From NCBI GenBank assembly GCA_910589085.1, contig CAJUSG010000061.1, positions 1-13,869 on the forward strand: a stretch of DNA of 13,869 nucleotides, in the 5' to 3' direction. The position numbers were made by a program, and so were the translations under genes. The stretch comes from an uncultured Oscillospiraceae bacterium. GTDB lineage: Bacteria; Bacillota; Clostridia; Oscillospirales; Oscillospiraceae. The notes below the pieces were generated by a model that searched no databases, was not told the DNA's origin, and saw only the letters and a list, made by a program, of their open reading frames with translations. This document shows, one piece after another, positions 1 through 7,816 of the stretch (the stretch's first letter is position 1; each line of letters opens with the position of its first letter).

Positions 1-1979
1 TTGATCTCGATCTCCCCGTCGAAGCCGCAGCACTGGCAGTAGTCGCTCTTGGTGTTGAACTCGGCATATTGGATGTTGTCGTAGATAAACCGGACCACAT
101 CCTTCAGGGCCTCCAGATTGTGGCGCATGTTGGGGATCTCCACATAGGAGATGCACCCGCCGGTGGAGATGCGCTGGAACTGGCTCTCGAAGGTGAATTT
201 GTCAAAGGCGTCGATGTGCTCCCGCACGTCCACGTGGTAGCTGTTGGTGTAGTAACCCTTGTCGGTGACGTCGGGGATGGTGCCAAAGCGCTCCTTGTCG
301 ATGCGGGCGAAGCGGTAGCACAGGCTCTCGGCGGGGGTGCCGTAGAGGGCGAAGCCGATATTTGTCTCCGCCTTCCAGTCGTCGCAGGCCTTACGCAGCC
401 GGTTCATCACCGCCAGGGCAAACTCGGTGCCGCCCTCCTGGGTGTGGCTGACCCCCTTCACCAGCTTGGTGACCTCATACAGGCCGATGTAGCCCAGGGA
501 GATGGAGGAGTAGCCGCCGTAGAGCAGGGGCTCAATGGAGGCCCCCTTGGGCAGGCGGGCGATGGCGCCGTACTGCCAGTGGATGGGGGAGGAGTCGGAC
601 CGCACCTTTTTCAAAGCGTTGTGCCGACACATGATGGCCTCGAAGCACAGGTCCAGCCGCTCCTCCAGCAGGGACCAGAACTTCTCCTCGTCGCCGCCGG
701 AGAGGATGCCGATCTGGGGCAGGTTGAGGGAGACCACCCCCTGGTTAAACCGGCCCTCGAACTTGTAATTGCCCGCCTCGTCCTTCCAGGGGGCCAGGAA
801 GGACCGGCAGCCCATGGGGGAGAAGACGTTGCCCTGGTAGTTCTCCCGCATCTTCTTGGCGGAGATGTAATCGGGGTACATCCGCTTGGCGGAGCATTGC
901 ACGGCCAGCTCCGTGAGGTAGTCGTACCTGCCCCCCTTGAGGCAGTTGTGCTCGTCCAGCACGTAGACCAGCTTGGGAAAGGCGGGGGTGATAAACACCC
1001 CTTTCTCGTTCTTGATGCCCTCCAGCCGCTGGCGGAGAACCTCCTGGATAATCATGGCGTTCTCCTCCACATAGGGGTCATCCTCCTGGAGGTTGAGGAA
1101 CAGGGTGACAAAGGGGGACTGGCCGTTGGTGGTCATCAGGGTGTTGATCTGGTACTGGAGGGTCTGAACGCCGTTTTTCAGCTCGCACCGGAGCTGGTCC
1201 ATCACCAGCCGCTCCACCGTCTCCTCGTCCACCTTGCCGGCGCACTCATAGGAGATGTGGGCCCTGAATTTCTCCTTGCTCTTGCGCAGATACTTGCCCA
1301 GGTGCCGCAGGTCCACAGACTGGCCGCCGTACTGGTTGGAGGCCACACAGGCGATAATCTGGGTGGTAATGGTGCAGGCCACCTGGAAGGTCTTGGGGCT
1401 CTCGATGAGCTTGCCGTTCATCACAGTGCCGTTCTCCAGCATGTCCCCGATGTTGATGAGGCAGCAGTTGAAGATGGGCTGGACAAAATAGTCCGCGTCG
1501 TGGAAGTGGATGGTCCCCTCGTCGTGGGCCTTGGAGATGTGTTCAGGCAAAAGAATGCGCCGGGTCAGGTCCCGGCTCACCTCACCCGCGATGTAGTCCC
1601 GCTGGGTGGCGGCGATCATGGTGTTCTTGTTGGAGTTCTCCTCGGCCAGCTCCTTGTTCTCGTTGCGCAGCAGGGCCAGAATGGACTCGTCGGTGGTGTT
1701 GGCCTTCCGGACCAGAGCCCTGTTATACCGGTAGATGATGTAGGTCTTGGCCAGGTGGAACATATTGCGCTCCACCAGTCCCTGTTCCACCAGATCCTGG
1801 ATATCCTCCACCAGGATGCGCTGGCGCTTCTGGGCCTCAATGCCGTCGATGATGGCATCGATCTCCTCCCGGCTTACCCGCTCCGCCTCAGGGACCTCGG
1901 CATTGGCCTTCTCAATGGCGATGACAATTTTACTGCGGTCGTAATCCACACTGGTGCCGTCTCGTTTGATAACCTTCAT
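1..1979 (-). CDS. nrdD: Anaerobic (class III) ribonucleoside-triphosphate reductase, 3' end cut by window edge
   Basis: NrdD makes deoxyribonucleotides from ribonucleoside triphosphates in the cytoplasm under anoxia, using a glycyl radical installed by NrdG. 659 codons are present. Residues 1-90 are an ATP-cone regulatory domain (MKVIKRDGTSVDYDRSKI at the N-terminus). The catalytic barrel follows, with HFHDADYF at 158-165 and PIFNCCLIN at 168-176. Near the edge, YCQCCGFDGE holds the first CxxC (C648, C651) of the C-terminal zinc site. The second CxxC and the glycyl-radical motif lie beyond position 1, so I cannot check them. The start at 1979 follows an AGGAG site 8 nt upstream and gives the expected N-terminus. 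nrdG is probably the next gene, outside the window. A strong promoter with candidate NrdR boxes precedes it. Confidence 0.97.
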   Translation of the reverse strand, partial: MKVIKRDGTSVDYDRSKIVIAIEKANAEVPEAERVSREEIDAIIDGIEAQKRQRILVEDIQDLVEQGLVERNMFHLAKTYIIYRYNRALVRKANTTDESILALLRNENKELAEENSNKNTMIAATQRDYIAGEVSRDLTRRILLPEHISKAHDEGTIHFHDADYFVQPIFNCCLINIGDMLENGTVMNGKLIESPKTFQVACTITTQIIACVASNQYGGQSVDLRHLGKYLRKSKEKFRAHISYECAGKVDEETVERLVMDQLRCELKNGVQTLQYQINTLMTTNGQSPFVTLFLNLQEDDPYVEENAMIIQEVLRQRLEGIKNEKGVFITPAFPKLVYVLDEHNCLKGGRYDYLTELAVQCSAKRMYPDYISAKKMRENYQGNVFSPMGCRSFLAPWKDEAGNYKFEGRFNQGVVSLNLPQIGILSGGDEEKFWSLLEERLDLCFEAIMCRHNALKKVRSDSSPIHWQYGAIARLPKGASIEPLLYGGYSSISLGYIGLYEVTKLVKGVSHTQEGGTEFALAVMNRLRKACDDWKAETNIGFALYGTPAESLCYRFARIDKERFGTIPDVTDKGYYTNSYHVDVREHIDAFDKFTFESQFQRISTGGCISYVEIPNMRHNLEALKDVVRFIYDNIQYAEFNTKSDYCQCCGFDGEIEI

Positions 1980-2065
1980 GCTTTTCTCCTCTCATTGGTA
2001 CAGGAACTCCGTCAGGGCAATATTTTGACTGGAGGCGGACCCTCCAAACTGAAAGTCCAAGGGCG

Positions 2066-2094
2066 ATTATAGCACACCCCTCCCCCTTTGTCCA
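2066..2094 (-). promoter_or_regulatory. Promoter of nrdD
   Basis: On the minus strand a -35 hexamer TGGACA (2094-2089) is followed after exactly 17 bp by a perfect -10 TATAAT (2071-2066). Transcription should start near 2059, leaving an untranslated leader of about 80 nt. The leader contains a small hairpin (TGGAGG/CCTCCA arms, 2030-2046). The -35 element overlaps a candidate NrdR box, which fits repression by NrdR. Confidence 0.75.
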
Positions 2095-2107
2095 CTATAT
2101 CTTGTGC
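2092..2107. promoter_or_regulatory. Candidate NrdR box 1
   Basis: CCACTATATCTTGTGC matches the NrdR-box consensus (acaCwATATaTwGtgt, from memory) at 13 of 16 positions, including the conserved CwATAT core and the GTG arm. It overlaps the -35 hexamer of the nrdD promoter. NrdR is the ATP/dATP-sensing repressor of ribonucleotide reductase genes in most bacteria. Its gene is not in this window. Confidence 0.65.
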
Positions 2108-2133
2108 TGTTTTTCTTCCGGCTCAGGCAGAGA

Positions 2134-2149
2134 ATACAAGATATATATT
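2134..2149. promoter_or_regulatory. Candidate NrdR box 2
   Basis: ATACAAGATATATATT matches the NrdR consensus at 11 of 16 positions. Read on the minus strand it shares the 10-mer TATATCTTGT with box 1. The start-to-start distance to box 1 is 42 bp, about four helical turns, in line with the in-phase pairing of known NrdR boxes. It is weaker than box 1 and sits upstream of the nrdD -35 element. Confidence 0.5.
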
Positions 2150-2193
2150 CATTTTTTCGCGCCCCGCATCCCGCTTCTTCCAGGGGTTTGAAG

Positions 2194-2222
2194 TTGCCAG
2201 CAGGGGAAAAATGTGGTATACT
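2194..2222 (+). promoter_or_regulatory. Promoter of mnmA
   Basis: TTGCCA (2194-2199) and TATACT (2217-2222) are separated by 17 bp. Predicted transcription start is near 2229, giving a leader of about 33 nt before the mnmA ATG with its GGAGG at 2251-2255. This position argues against any upstream in-frame start for mnmA. Confidence 0.65.
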
Positions 2223-2261
2223 GGGGGTGAATTTTCAGCAAAATGCCCATGGAGGTTTTCT

Positions 2262-3323
2262 ATGCTTCAAAGAACTGCCGTCGCCATGAGCGGCGGTGTA
2301 GACAGCTCCGCCGCCGCCCTCCTCCTCCAGCGGGAGGGGCGGGAGCTGCTGGGGCTCACCCTGCGGCTCTTCCACTCTGGCGGAACGGACAGCGCCCCGG
2401 CGGACGCAGCGGCGGTGTCCAGACAACTGGGCTTTCCCCATCACACCCTGGACATGTGCCGGGAGTTCCAGGCCGAGGTCATTGAGCCCTTTATCGCCGA
2501 CTATGAGGCGGGCCGCACACCAAACCCCTGCGTCCGGTGCAACCGGGCCATTAAATTCGGCGCGCTGCTTCAAAAAGCGGCAGAGCTGGGCTGCTCCCAG
2601 CTGGCCACAGGCCACTATGCCCGAACAGAATACGATGCCGGCCTGGACCGCTGGCTGCTCCGCAAGGCTGCCCGGCCGGACAAGGACCAGAGCTATGTGT
2701 TGGCCATGCTCACCCAGGAGCAGCTCAGCCGGGCCCTCTTCCCCCTGGGGGAGCTCTCCAAGGAGGAGGTGCGCGCCCTGGCCCGGGAGGCCGGCCTGAC
2801 CAGCGCCGGGAAGGGGGACAGCCAGGACATCTGCTTCATCCCCGACGGGGACTACGGGTCCTTCATCCGCCGGCACACCGGGCGGGACTACCCCTCCGGC
2901 CCCTACCTGGACGGGTCCGGGGCGGTATTGGGGCAGCACACCGGCATCATTGATTACACGGTGGGCCAGCGCCGGGGGCTGGGCGTTTCCTCCAGCGGCG
3001 GACGGCTCTATGTGAAGGAGCTGCGCCCCGGGGAGAACGCGGTGGTTCTGTCCTCCAACGACGCGCTGTTCGCCCGCACCCTCACCGCCGGCCGCCTGAA
3101 CCTGATCGCCTGCCCGCGTCTGGAGGGCCCCGTTCGGCTCCTGGCCAAGGTCCGCTACCGTATGGCGGAGCAGCCCTGCACTGTGGAGCAGACCGGCGGC
3201 GACACCATCCGCCTCACCTTTGACCAGCCCCAGCGGGCTGTCACCCCCGGCCAGACCGTGGTGCTCTACGACGGCGACTTGGTCGTCGGGGGCGCCGTCA
3301 TCAACAGAGGCATCCCGGACTGA
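2262..3323 (+). CDS. mnmA: tRNA-specific 2-thiouridylase MnmA
   Basis: MnmA uses ATP and a persulfide sulfur donor to make the 2-thio group of uridine 34 in Lys, Glu and Gln tRNAs in the cytoplasm. The 353-residue product has the family's usual length. The PP-loop SGGVDSS is at 10-16, TPNPCVRCNRAIKF at 86-99, TGHYAR at 116-121 and GDSQDICF at 185-192. C93 and C191 correspond to the two catalytic cysteines of the E. coli enzyme (C102 and C199). C90 is an extra cysteine at the NPC position. The reading frame is open upstream to 2088, but the 2262 ATG has GGAGG 6 nt before it, follows the promoter and gives the family N-terminus. It is probably co-transcribed with the small membrane protein gene 13 nt downstream. 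Confidence 0.96.
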   Translation: MLQRTAVAMSGGVDSSAAALLLQREGRELLGLTLRLFHSGGTDSAPADAAAVSRQLGFPHHTLDMCREFQAEVIEPFIADYEAGRTPNPCVRCNRAIKFGALLQKAAELGCSQLATGHYARTEYDAGLDRWLLRKAARPDKDQSYVLAMLTQEQLSRALFPLGELSKEEVRALAREAGLTSAGKGDSQDICFIPDGDYGSFIRRHTGRDYPSGPYLDGSGAVLGQHTGIIDYTVGQRRGLGVSSSGGRLYVKELRPGENAVVLSSNDALFARTLTAGRLNLIACPRLEGPVRLLAKVRYRMAEQPCTVEQTGGDTIRLTFDQPQRAVTPGQTVVLYDGDLVVGGAVINRGIPD

Positions 3324-3336
3324 AAGGAGTGAAATC

Positions 3337-3645
3337 ATGGCCAAGAAAAATAAAAAGCGCCAGCACAGCCGCACGGTGGAGCTCAAGCGGCAGCTGGAGC
3401 AGGAGAAGCTGGCCGACGAGAAGGACCGGGCCAAGAAACGCATGGACCCCACCGCCCGGGCAATGCTGTATGGCGACATTGTGTTTCTGGCTGTCTCCTC
3501 CATTCTCTACGCCAACCACATGATCTCTGACGTAATCAGCGGCCTATGCACCGTCGTCGGCGCCGCTCTGCTTCTGATCGCCCTGTGGTTCCAGTTTGGG
3601 CGCAAGAAGGATAAGGATGGCCCCCGCAAGGGACCCAGACTGTAG
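3337..3645 (+). CDS. Small two-helix membrane protein, function unknown
   Basis: The 102-residue product is not one I recognise. Residues 1-38 are highly charged, rich in Lys, Arg and Glu, and could form a short coiled coil (about 14-34). Two hydrophobic segments at about 43-61 and 65-87 are joined by a tight turn, and the C-terminus is basic (GRKKDKDGPRKGP). This predicts a membrane hairpin with both ends in the cytoplasm by the positive-inside rule. The start has AGGAG (3325-3329) 7 nt upstream. It begins 13 nt after mnmA and ends just before a strong terminator, so the two genes form one transcript. No link to tRNA thiolation can be read from the sequence. Confidence 0.8.
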   Translation: MAKKNKKRQHSRTVELKRQLEQEKLADEKDRAKKRMDPTARAMLYGDIVFLAVSSILYANHMISDVISGLCTVVGAALLLIALWFQFGRKKDKDGPRKGPRL

Positions 3646-3662
3646 AACTTCCAACACAAACC

Positions 3663-3696
3663 GGAGCGGCAGGGCTTTAGCCCTGCCGCTCCTTTT
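3663..3696 (+). terminator. Intrinsic terminator after the mnmA unit
   Basis: A perfect 13-bp stem (3663-3675 with 3680-3692), a TTTA loop and a TTTT tail lie 17 nt after the stop of the small membrane protein. On the minus strand the same stem follows hydA but is trailed by GGTTTGTG, a poor U-tract. It may act as a weak terminator for the hydrogenase operon. Confidence 0.9.
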
Positions 3697-3714
3697 CACG
3701 GTATCACCCGCTGC

Positions 3715-5415
3715 TTACTCCTTCACATAGTCCACATGGAGCAGCTCATGCCGCTTCTCCTCAGTGAGCTTCTCCAAAAAGCCGCCCACCACCGGGTTTC
3801 GCTCGGCCCGCTTGAAGGGGGCGGAGCGGTCCAGGGAGTACAGGCCCTCGGCCCGGTCCTCCTTGTCCTGCTTCATGCCGTGGGGCTGGCCCGCGCCGCC
3901 TACACAGCCGCCCTGGCAGGTCATGACCTCCACCAGATCAAAATAGGCGTTGCCCGCCTCGATCTCCTGAAGCAGCTTCTGGGCGTTGGCCAGGCCGTGG
4001 ACGATGGCCAGGTGGACGTCCCGGTCCCCCACCTTGATAACCGCCACCCGGATGGCCCGGTTGCCCCGGAGGGGGGAGAATTTCAGCTCCCGCAGCACGT
4101 TTTTGGACTTATCGGGCAGGCAGAACCGGACCACCGCCTCGGCCACGCCGCCGGTGGTGCCGTAGATGGTGCCCGCTCCCGAGCCCAGGCCGAAGGGCAG
4201 GTCAGGGGACTCGTACTCCAGCTTGGTGAGCTGAATGCCCGACTCCTGCACCATCTTGATGATCTCCTTGGTGGTAAGCACCAGATCCACCGCCGGGGAG
4301 CCGTCGGGCTGGACAAACTCCGGCCGGGCGGCCTCCATCTTCTTGGCGGTGCAGGGCATGATGGCAATGTGGAAGGTGGTGCGGCCGTCCTCCTGGTCCC
4401 TCTTCTGGTACTTGTCCTTCAGGATGGAGGCGAACATCTGCATGGGGGACTTGCAGGTGGAGATGTGCTTGAGATACTTGGGATTCTCGTTCTCCAGATA
4501 CTTCACCCAGGCGGGACAGCAGGAGGTAAACATGGGGAAGGGGCCGCCCCGCTCCAGCCGCTGGAGGAACTCGGTGCCCTCCTCAATGGTGGTGAAGTCG
4601 GCGCCGAAGGTGGTGTCGTAGACCTCATCCACCCCCATCAGCTTCAGGGCGGTGACCAGCTGATCCAGGGCGTTCTCACCGGGGGCCATGCCAAAGGCCT
4701 CGCCCACCGCCACCCGGACGGCGGGGGCAATCTGGATCACCACCCGCTTTTTGGGGTCATGGATGGCCCGCCAGGCATCGCCGATCTCGTTCTTCACGGT
4801 GATGGCTCCGGTGGGGCAGACGGCGGAGCACTGGCCGCAGCTGATGCACTTGGTCTGGTCCAGGCTGCGGTCAAAGGCGGGGGACACCCGCATGTTGTAG
4901 CCCCGGTGTGTAAAGTCGATGATGTGCATACCGATGTTCTCGCTGCACACCCGGACACAATCGCCGCACAGAATACATTTGCTGGGGTCCCGGATGACAG
5001 CGGGGCTGGAGGTGTCCAGCTCCTTGTCCTCCCGGCTGTCCCCGAAGCGGACATGGTGGATGCCGAACTGAACGGCCAGGGCCTGGAGGTGGCAGTCCCC
5101 GCTCTTCTCGCAGGTGGTGCAGGAGCAGTTGTGGGAGGCCAGCATCAGCTCCAGAATCATCCGCCGGTGCTTCAGCAGACGGGCGGTGTTGGTGCGGATC
5201 TTCAGCCCGTCCCGGGGCTGCATGGAGCAGGAGGTCTCAATCTTCCCCCGCTCGTCCTCCACCACGCACATGCGGCAGGCGCCGTAGACCGACAGGTCGG
5301 AGTAGTAGCAGAAGGTGGGCATCTCAATGCCCGCTTTCCGGATGACGGACAGGACATTGGGCTCCCCGTCGAAGGGCACCCGCTGGCCGTCGATGTACAT
5401 AATTCCCTTTGCCAT
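3715..5415 (-). CDS. hydA: NADH-linked [FeFe] hydrogenase catalytic subunit (HydA/HndD type)
   Basis: This cytoplasmic subunit reduces protons to H2 at the H-cluster, fed by electrons from HydB and HydC. The 566 residues show four parts. A 2Fe-2S domain has C36, C47, C50 and C63. A His-Cys3 4Fe-4S site has H95, C99, C102 and C108. Two ferredoxin clusters use C147/150/153/157 and C190/193/196/200. The H-cluster domain has FTSCCPAW (C299 as proton relay, C300), MPCTAKK (C355) and EVMTCQGGCVGGAGQP (C500, C504). All ligands are intact. The third motif reads MTCQGGC and GAGQP instead of the commoner MACPGGC and GGGQP. The start at 5415 follows GGGAGGAG and lies 5 nt after the hydB stop; an open extension upstream runs into hydB and is rejected. 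The maturases HydE, HydF and HydG are not in the window. Confidence 0.96.
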   Translation of the reverse strand: MAKGIMYIDGQRVPFDGEPNVLSVIRKAGIEMPTFCYYSDLSVYGACRMCVVEDERGKIETSCSMQPRDGLKIRTNTARLLKHRRMILELMLASHNCSCTTCEKSGDCHLQALAVQFGIHHVRFGDSREDKELDTSSPAVIRDPSKCILCGDCVRVCSENIGMHIIDFTHRGYNMRVSPAFDRSLDQTKCISCGQCSAVCPTGAITVKNEIGDAWRAIHDPKKRVVIQIAPAVRVAVGEAFGMAPGENALDQLVTALKLMGVDEVYDTTFGADFTTIEEGTEFLQRLERGGPFPMFTSCCPAWVKYLENENPKYLKHISTCKSPMQMFASILKDKYQKRDQEDGRTTFHIAIMPCTAKKMEAARPEFVQPDGSPAVDLVLTTKEIIKMVQESGIQLTKLEYESPDLPFGLGSGAGTIYGTTGGVAEAVVRFCLPDKSKNVLRELKFSPLRGNRAIRVAVIKVGDRDVHLAIVHGLANAQKLLQEIEAGNAYFDLVEVMTCQGGCVGGAGQPHGMKQDKEDRAEGLYSLDRSAPFKRAERNPVVGGFLEKLTEEKRHELLHVDYVKE

Positions 5416-5420
5416 ACCGC

Positions 5421-7319
5421 TCACTCCTCCCGAATGGCGCCGAAGGGACAGCAGCCCCAGCACGCGCCGCACTTGATGCACTTGTCTGTGTCGATGACAT
5501 GGGGCATACGAATCTGCCCGGTGATGGCCTCCATGGGGCACTGCTTCATGCACTTGCCGCAGCCCTTGCACAGCTCCGGGTCAATCTGCAGCACCTTCTT
5601 GCGGCCGTTGCAGTGGGGACAGTGCTTGTCCACCACGTGGGCCAGATACTCGTCCCGGAAGTACTTTAATGTGCTCTGCACCGGCTTGCAGGCGCTCTGG
5701 CCCAGACCGCACAGGGCAGTTTCGCTGATGGTGGCGGACAGCTCCTCCAGCAGGTCCAGGTCCTCCAGAGAGCCCTCGTTGTTGACGATGCGCGTGAGGA
5801 TCTCCAGCATCCGCCGGGTGCCCTCCCGACAGGGGACGCACTTGCCGCAGGACTCATTCTGGGTGAAGTTCATAAAGAACCGGGCCACCTCTACCATACA
5901 GGTGTCCTCGTCCATGACCACCAGACCGCCCGAGCCGATCATGGCCCCCAGCTTTTTCAGCGAGTCAAAGTCCAGGGGCATGTCCAAGTGCTCCTCGGTG
6001 AGACAGCCGCCGGAGGGGCCGCCGATCTGAACAGCCTTGAACTTCTTGCCGTCCTTGATGCCGCCGCCGATGTCGAAGATGATCTCCCGCAGGGTGGTGC
6101 CCATAGGCACCTCAATGAGGCCGGTGTTCACCACGTTGCCCGTCAGGGCGAAGGCCTTGGTGCCCGGGGAGCTCTCGGTGCCGATGGACTTAAACCAGGG
6201 GGCCCCCTTGCGGATAATCAGGGGCACGGCGGAGAAAGTCTCCACGTTGTTGAGCACGGTGGGCTGGGCCCACAGGCCATGCTCCACCGTCCGGGGGGGC
6301 TTGACCCGGGGCATACCCCGGTTGCCCTCGATGGAGGCGGTCAAAGCGGAGCCCTCGCCGCAGACAAAGGCCCCCGCTCCCCGGTTCACGTGGAGGTGGA
6401 AGGAGAACTGGGTGCCCAGGATGTTGTCCCCCAGCAGGTTCATCTCCTGGGCCTTGGCGATGGCGGTCTTCAGCCGGGCCACCGCCAGGGGGTACTCGGC
6501 GCGGACGTAGATATAGCCCTCGTCGCTCCCCGCCCCCAGGGCGGCGATGAGCATTCCCTCGATAATGGAGTGGGGGTTGCCCTCCATAATGGAGCGGTCC
6601 ATGAAGGCGCCGGGGTCGCCCTCGTCGCCGTTGCAGACCACGTATTTCTTGCCCTTGGGCTGCCTGCGCACGCTGTCCCACTTCCGGCCGGCGGGGAAGC
6701 CGCCGCCGCCGCGCCCACGCAGGCCGGAGTCCAGAATCTCCTTGCAGATGGCCTCGTCGGTCATCTCAAACAGGGCCTTCTCAAAGGCCGCGTAGCCGTC
6801 CCGGGCCAGGTATTCGTCGATGTCCTCCGCGTCGGTAGTGCCGCAGTTCTCCAGCACGATGCGGTGCTGCCGGTGGTAGAAGGGGATGTCGCTGTGCTTG
6901 GAGTATTTCACACCGTCCAACTCATAGAGCAGGCGCTCCACCACCTCACCCTTGAGGATGGTCTTCTCAATGATCTCGTCGCAGTCCTCCAGCTGGACAT
7001 GGGTGTACAGGATGCCCTCCGGCTCGATCTGGACCAGGGGCCCCATCTCGCAGAAGCCGTGGCAGCCGCTCTTTTTCAGATAGACGCCGTCCCCCTTGGG
7101 CTCGGTGACGTCCTCCACCTCGTTCTCCTGGGTGAGGCCCACATAGACGTCCAGCCCCCGGCGGGCGCACTCCTCTTTAAAGTAGTCGTACAGCTTCAGC
7201 GCGCCGCCGGCGATGCAGCCGGTGCCGGCGCACAGCAGAATCTGCCGTTTCTGATAGGACAGGGCCCGCTTGGCCTTCACCCGGCGGACCTCCAGCCGTT
7301 CACGGTTCATCTCAGGCAT
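5421..7319 (-). CDS. hydB: Hydrogenase flavoprotein subunit, NuoF-like (HydB/HndC type)
   Basis: HydB binds NAD(H) and FMN and passes electrons to HydA. The 632-residue product has four regions. A thioredoxin-like 2Fe-2S domain has C30, C35, C86 and C90. The NuoF core has RGRGGGGFPAGRKWD (201-215), NGDEGDPGAFMDR (230-242) and GAGAFVCGEGSAL (314-326). The N3-type 4Fe-4S site has ESCGKCVPC (C491, C494, C497) and C537. A C-terminal 2x[4Fe-4S] ferredoxin has C584/587/590/594 and C614/617/620/624. HCPHC at 566-570 links the last two parts. ATG 7319 is chosen because AAAGGAGG ends 9 nt upstream; the frame also has an ATG at 7328 (too close) and one at 7310 (too far). It overlaps hydC by 8 nt. Whether the complex uses NADH alone or bifurcates with ferredoxin cannot be decided from these motifs. 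Confidence 0.95.
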   Translation of the reverse strand: MPEMNRERLEVRRVKAKRALSYQKRQILLCAGTGCIAGGALKLYDYFKEECARRGLDVYVGLTQENEVEDVTEPKGDGVYLKKSGCHGFCEMGPLVQIEPEGILYTHVQLEDCDEIIEKTILKGEVVERLLYELDGVKYSKHSDIPFYHRQHRIVLENCGTTDAEDIDEYLARDGYAAFEKALFEMTDEAICKEILDSGLRGRGGGGFPAGRKWDSVRRQPKGKKYVVCNGDEGDPGAFMDRSIMEGNPHSIIEGMLIAALGAGSDEGYIYVRAEYPLAVARLKTAIAKAQEMNLLGDNILGTQFSFHLHVNRGAGAFVCGEGSALTASIEGNRGMPRVKPPRTVEHGLWAQPTVLNNVETFSAVPLIIRKGAPWFKSIGTESSPGTKAFALTGNVVNTGLIEVPMGTTLREIIFDIGGGIKDGKKFKAVQIGGPSGGCLTEEHLDMPLDFDSLKKLGAMIGSGGLVVMDEDTCMVEVARFFMNFTQNESCGKCVPCREGTRRMLEILTRIVNNEGSLEDLDLLEELSATISETALCGLGQSACKPVQSTLKYFRDEYLAHVVDKHCPHCNGRKKVLQIDPELCKGCGKCMKQCPMEAITGQIRMPHVIDTDKCIKCGACWGCCPFGAIREE

Positions 7320-7800
7320 GGGCGGCATCCTCCTTTCTCAGCTCCTCCAGCAAATCGATGGCCAGCTCCGGGGTCATCTTGGAGTGGACCTGATCGTTCA
7401 CCGTCACCACCGGGGCCAGGCCGCAGGCCCCCAGGCAGGCCACCGTCTCCAGGGTGAAGAGCCCATCGGCGGAGGTCTTCTGCTTGCCCTCCAGCCCCAG
7501 GTACTCATTGATGGCATTGAAGATGGGCTGGGACTTGCGCACGTGGCAGGCGGTGCCGTCGCACACCTTGATGATGTACTTGCCCTTGGCCTCCAGGGAG
7601 AAGTTCTCATAGAAGGTGGCCACACTGTATACCTTGGCCACCCCTACCCCCAGCTTCTCCGCGATGCGCTCCAGCACCGCGGGGCTAAGATACTTGTACT
7701 CCGCCTGGATGTCCTGCATGATGGCGATCAGGTGGTGCAGCTCACAGCCGTAGCTGTCAATGATCTCCTCCACCCGCTCCATGGATATTCCATTGGACAT
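7312..7800 (-). CDS. hydC: Hydrogenase 2Fe-2S subunit, NuoE-like (HydC/HndA type)
   Basis: HydC carries a thioredoxin-fold 2Fe-2S cluster that works beside the HydB flavin, as NuoE does with NuoF in complex I. The 162-residue product has the family's usual length. The helical N-terminal part includes YLSPAVLERIAEKLG (37-51) and SVATFYENFS (59-68). Cluster ligands are C80 and C85 (VCDGTACHVRKS), then C122 and C126 (ACLGACGLAP). The ATG at 7800 has AAAGGAG upstream at good spacing. It is the first gene of a three-gene operon and its last codons overlap hydB, which suggests translational coupling and fixed subunit ratios. The promoter is at 7851-7879. Confidence 0.95.
   Translation of the reverse strand: MSNGISMERVEEIIDSYGCELHHLIAIMQDIQAEYKYLSPAVLERIAEKLGVGVAKVYSVATFYENFSLEAKGKYIIKVCDGTACHVRKSQPIFNAINEYLGLEGKQKTSADGLFTLETVACLGACGLAPVVTVNDQVHSKMTPELAIDLLEELRKEDAAHA
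7329..7336 (-). promoter_or_regulatory. Ribosome binding site fixing the hydB start
   Basis: AAAGGAGG on the minus strand lies inside the 3' end of hydC. It is directly against the ATG at 7328, 9 nt from the ATG at 7319 and 18 nt from the ATG at 7310. Only the 7319 start has normal spacing. Confidence 0.75.
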
Positions 7801-7816
7801 GGCTTTCTCTCCTTTC

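Noticed and set aside
69..2072. A 667-codon open frame on the plus strand
   Set aside because: Antisense to nrdD and running into its promoter region; composition of a codon-bias artefact.
2088..2261. Upstream start for MnmA
   Set aside because: It would place the NrdR box and the mnmA promoter inside the coding region and adds residues not found in the family.
2235..3503. A 422-codon open frame on the minus strand
   Set aside because: Antisense to mnmA and the small membrane protein; no ribosome site, low-complexity composition.
5416..5571. N-terminal extension of HydA to 5571
   Set aside because: It overlaps the ferredoxin domain of HydB in another frame, and the extra residues resemble no hydrogenase. 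The 5415 start has a strong ribosome site.
3736..6030. A 764-codon open frame on the plus strand
   Set aside because: Antisense to hydA and hydB, both of which carry every family motif; no ribosome site or recognisable domain.
5988..7457. A 489-codon open frame on the plus strand
   Set aside because: Antisense to hydB and the 3' part of hydC; no family motifs.
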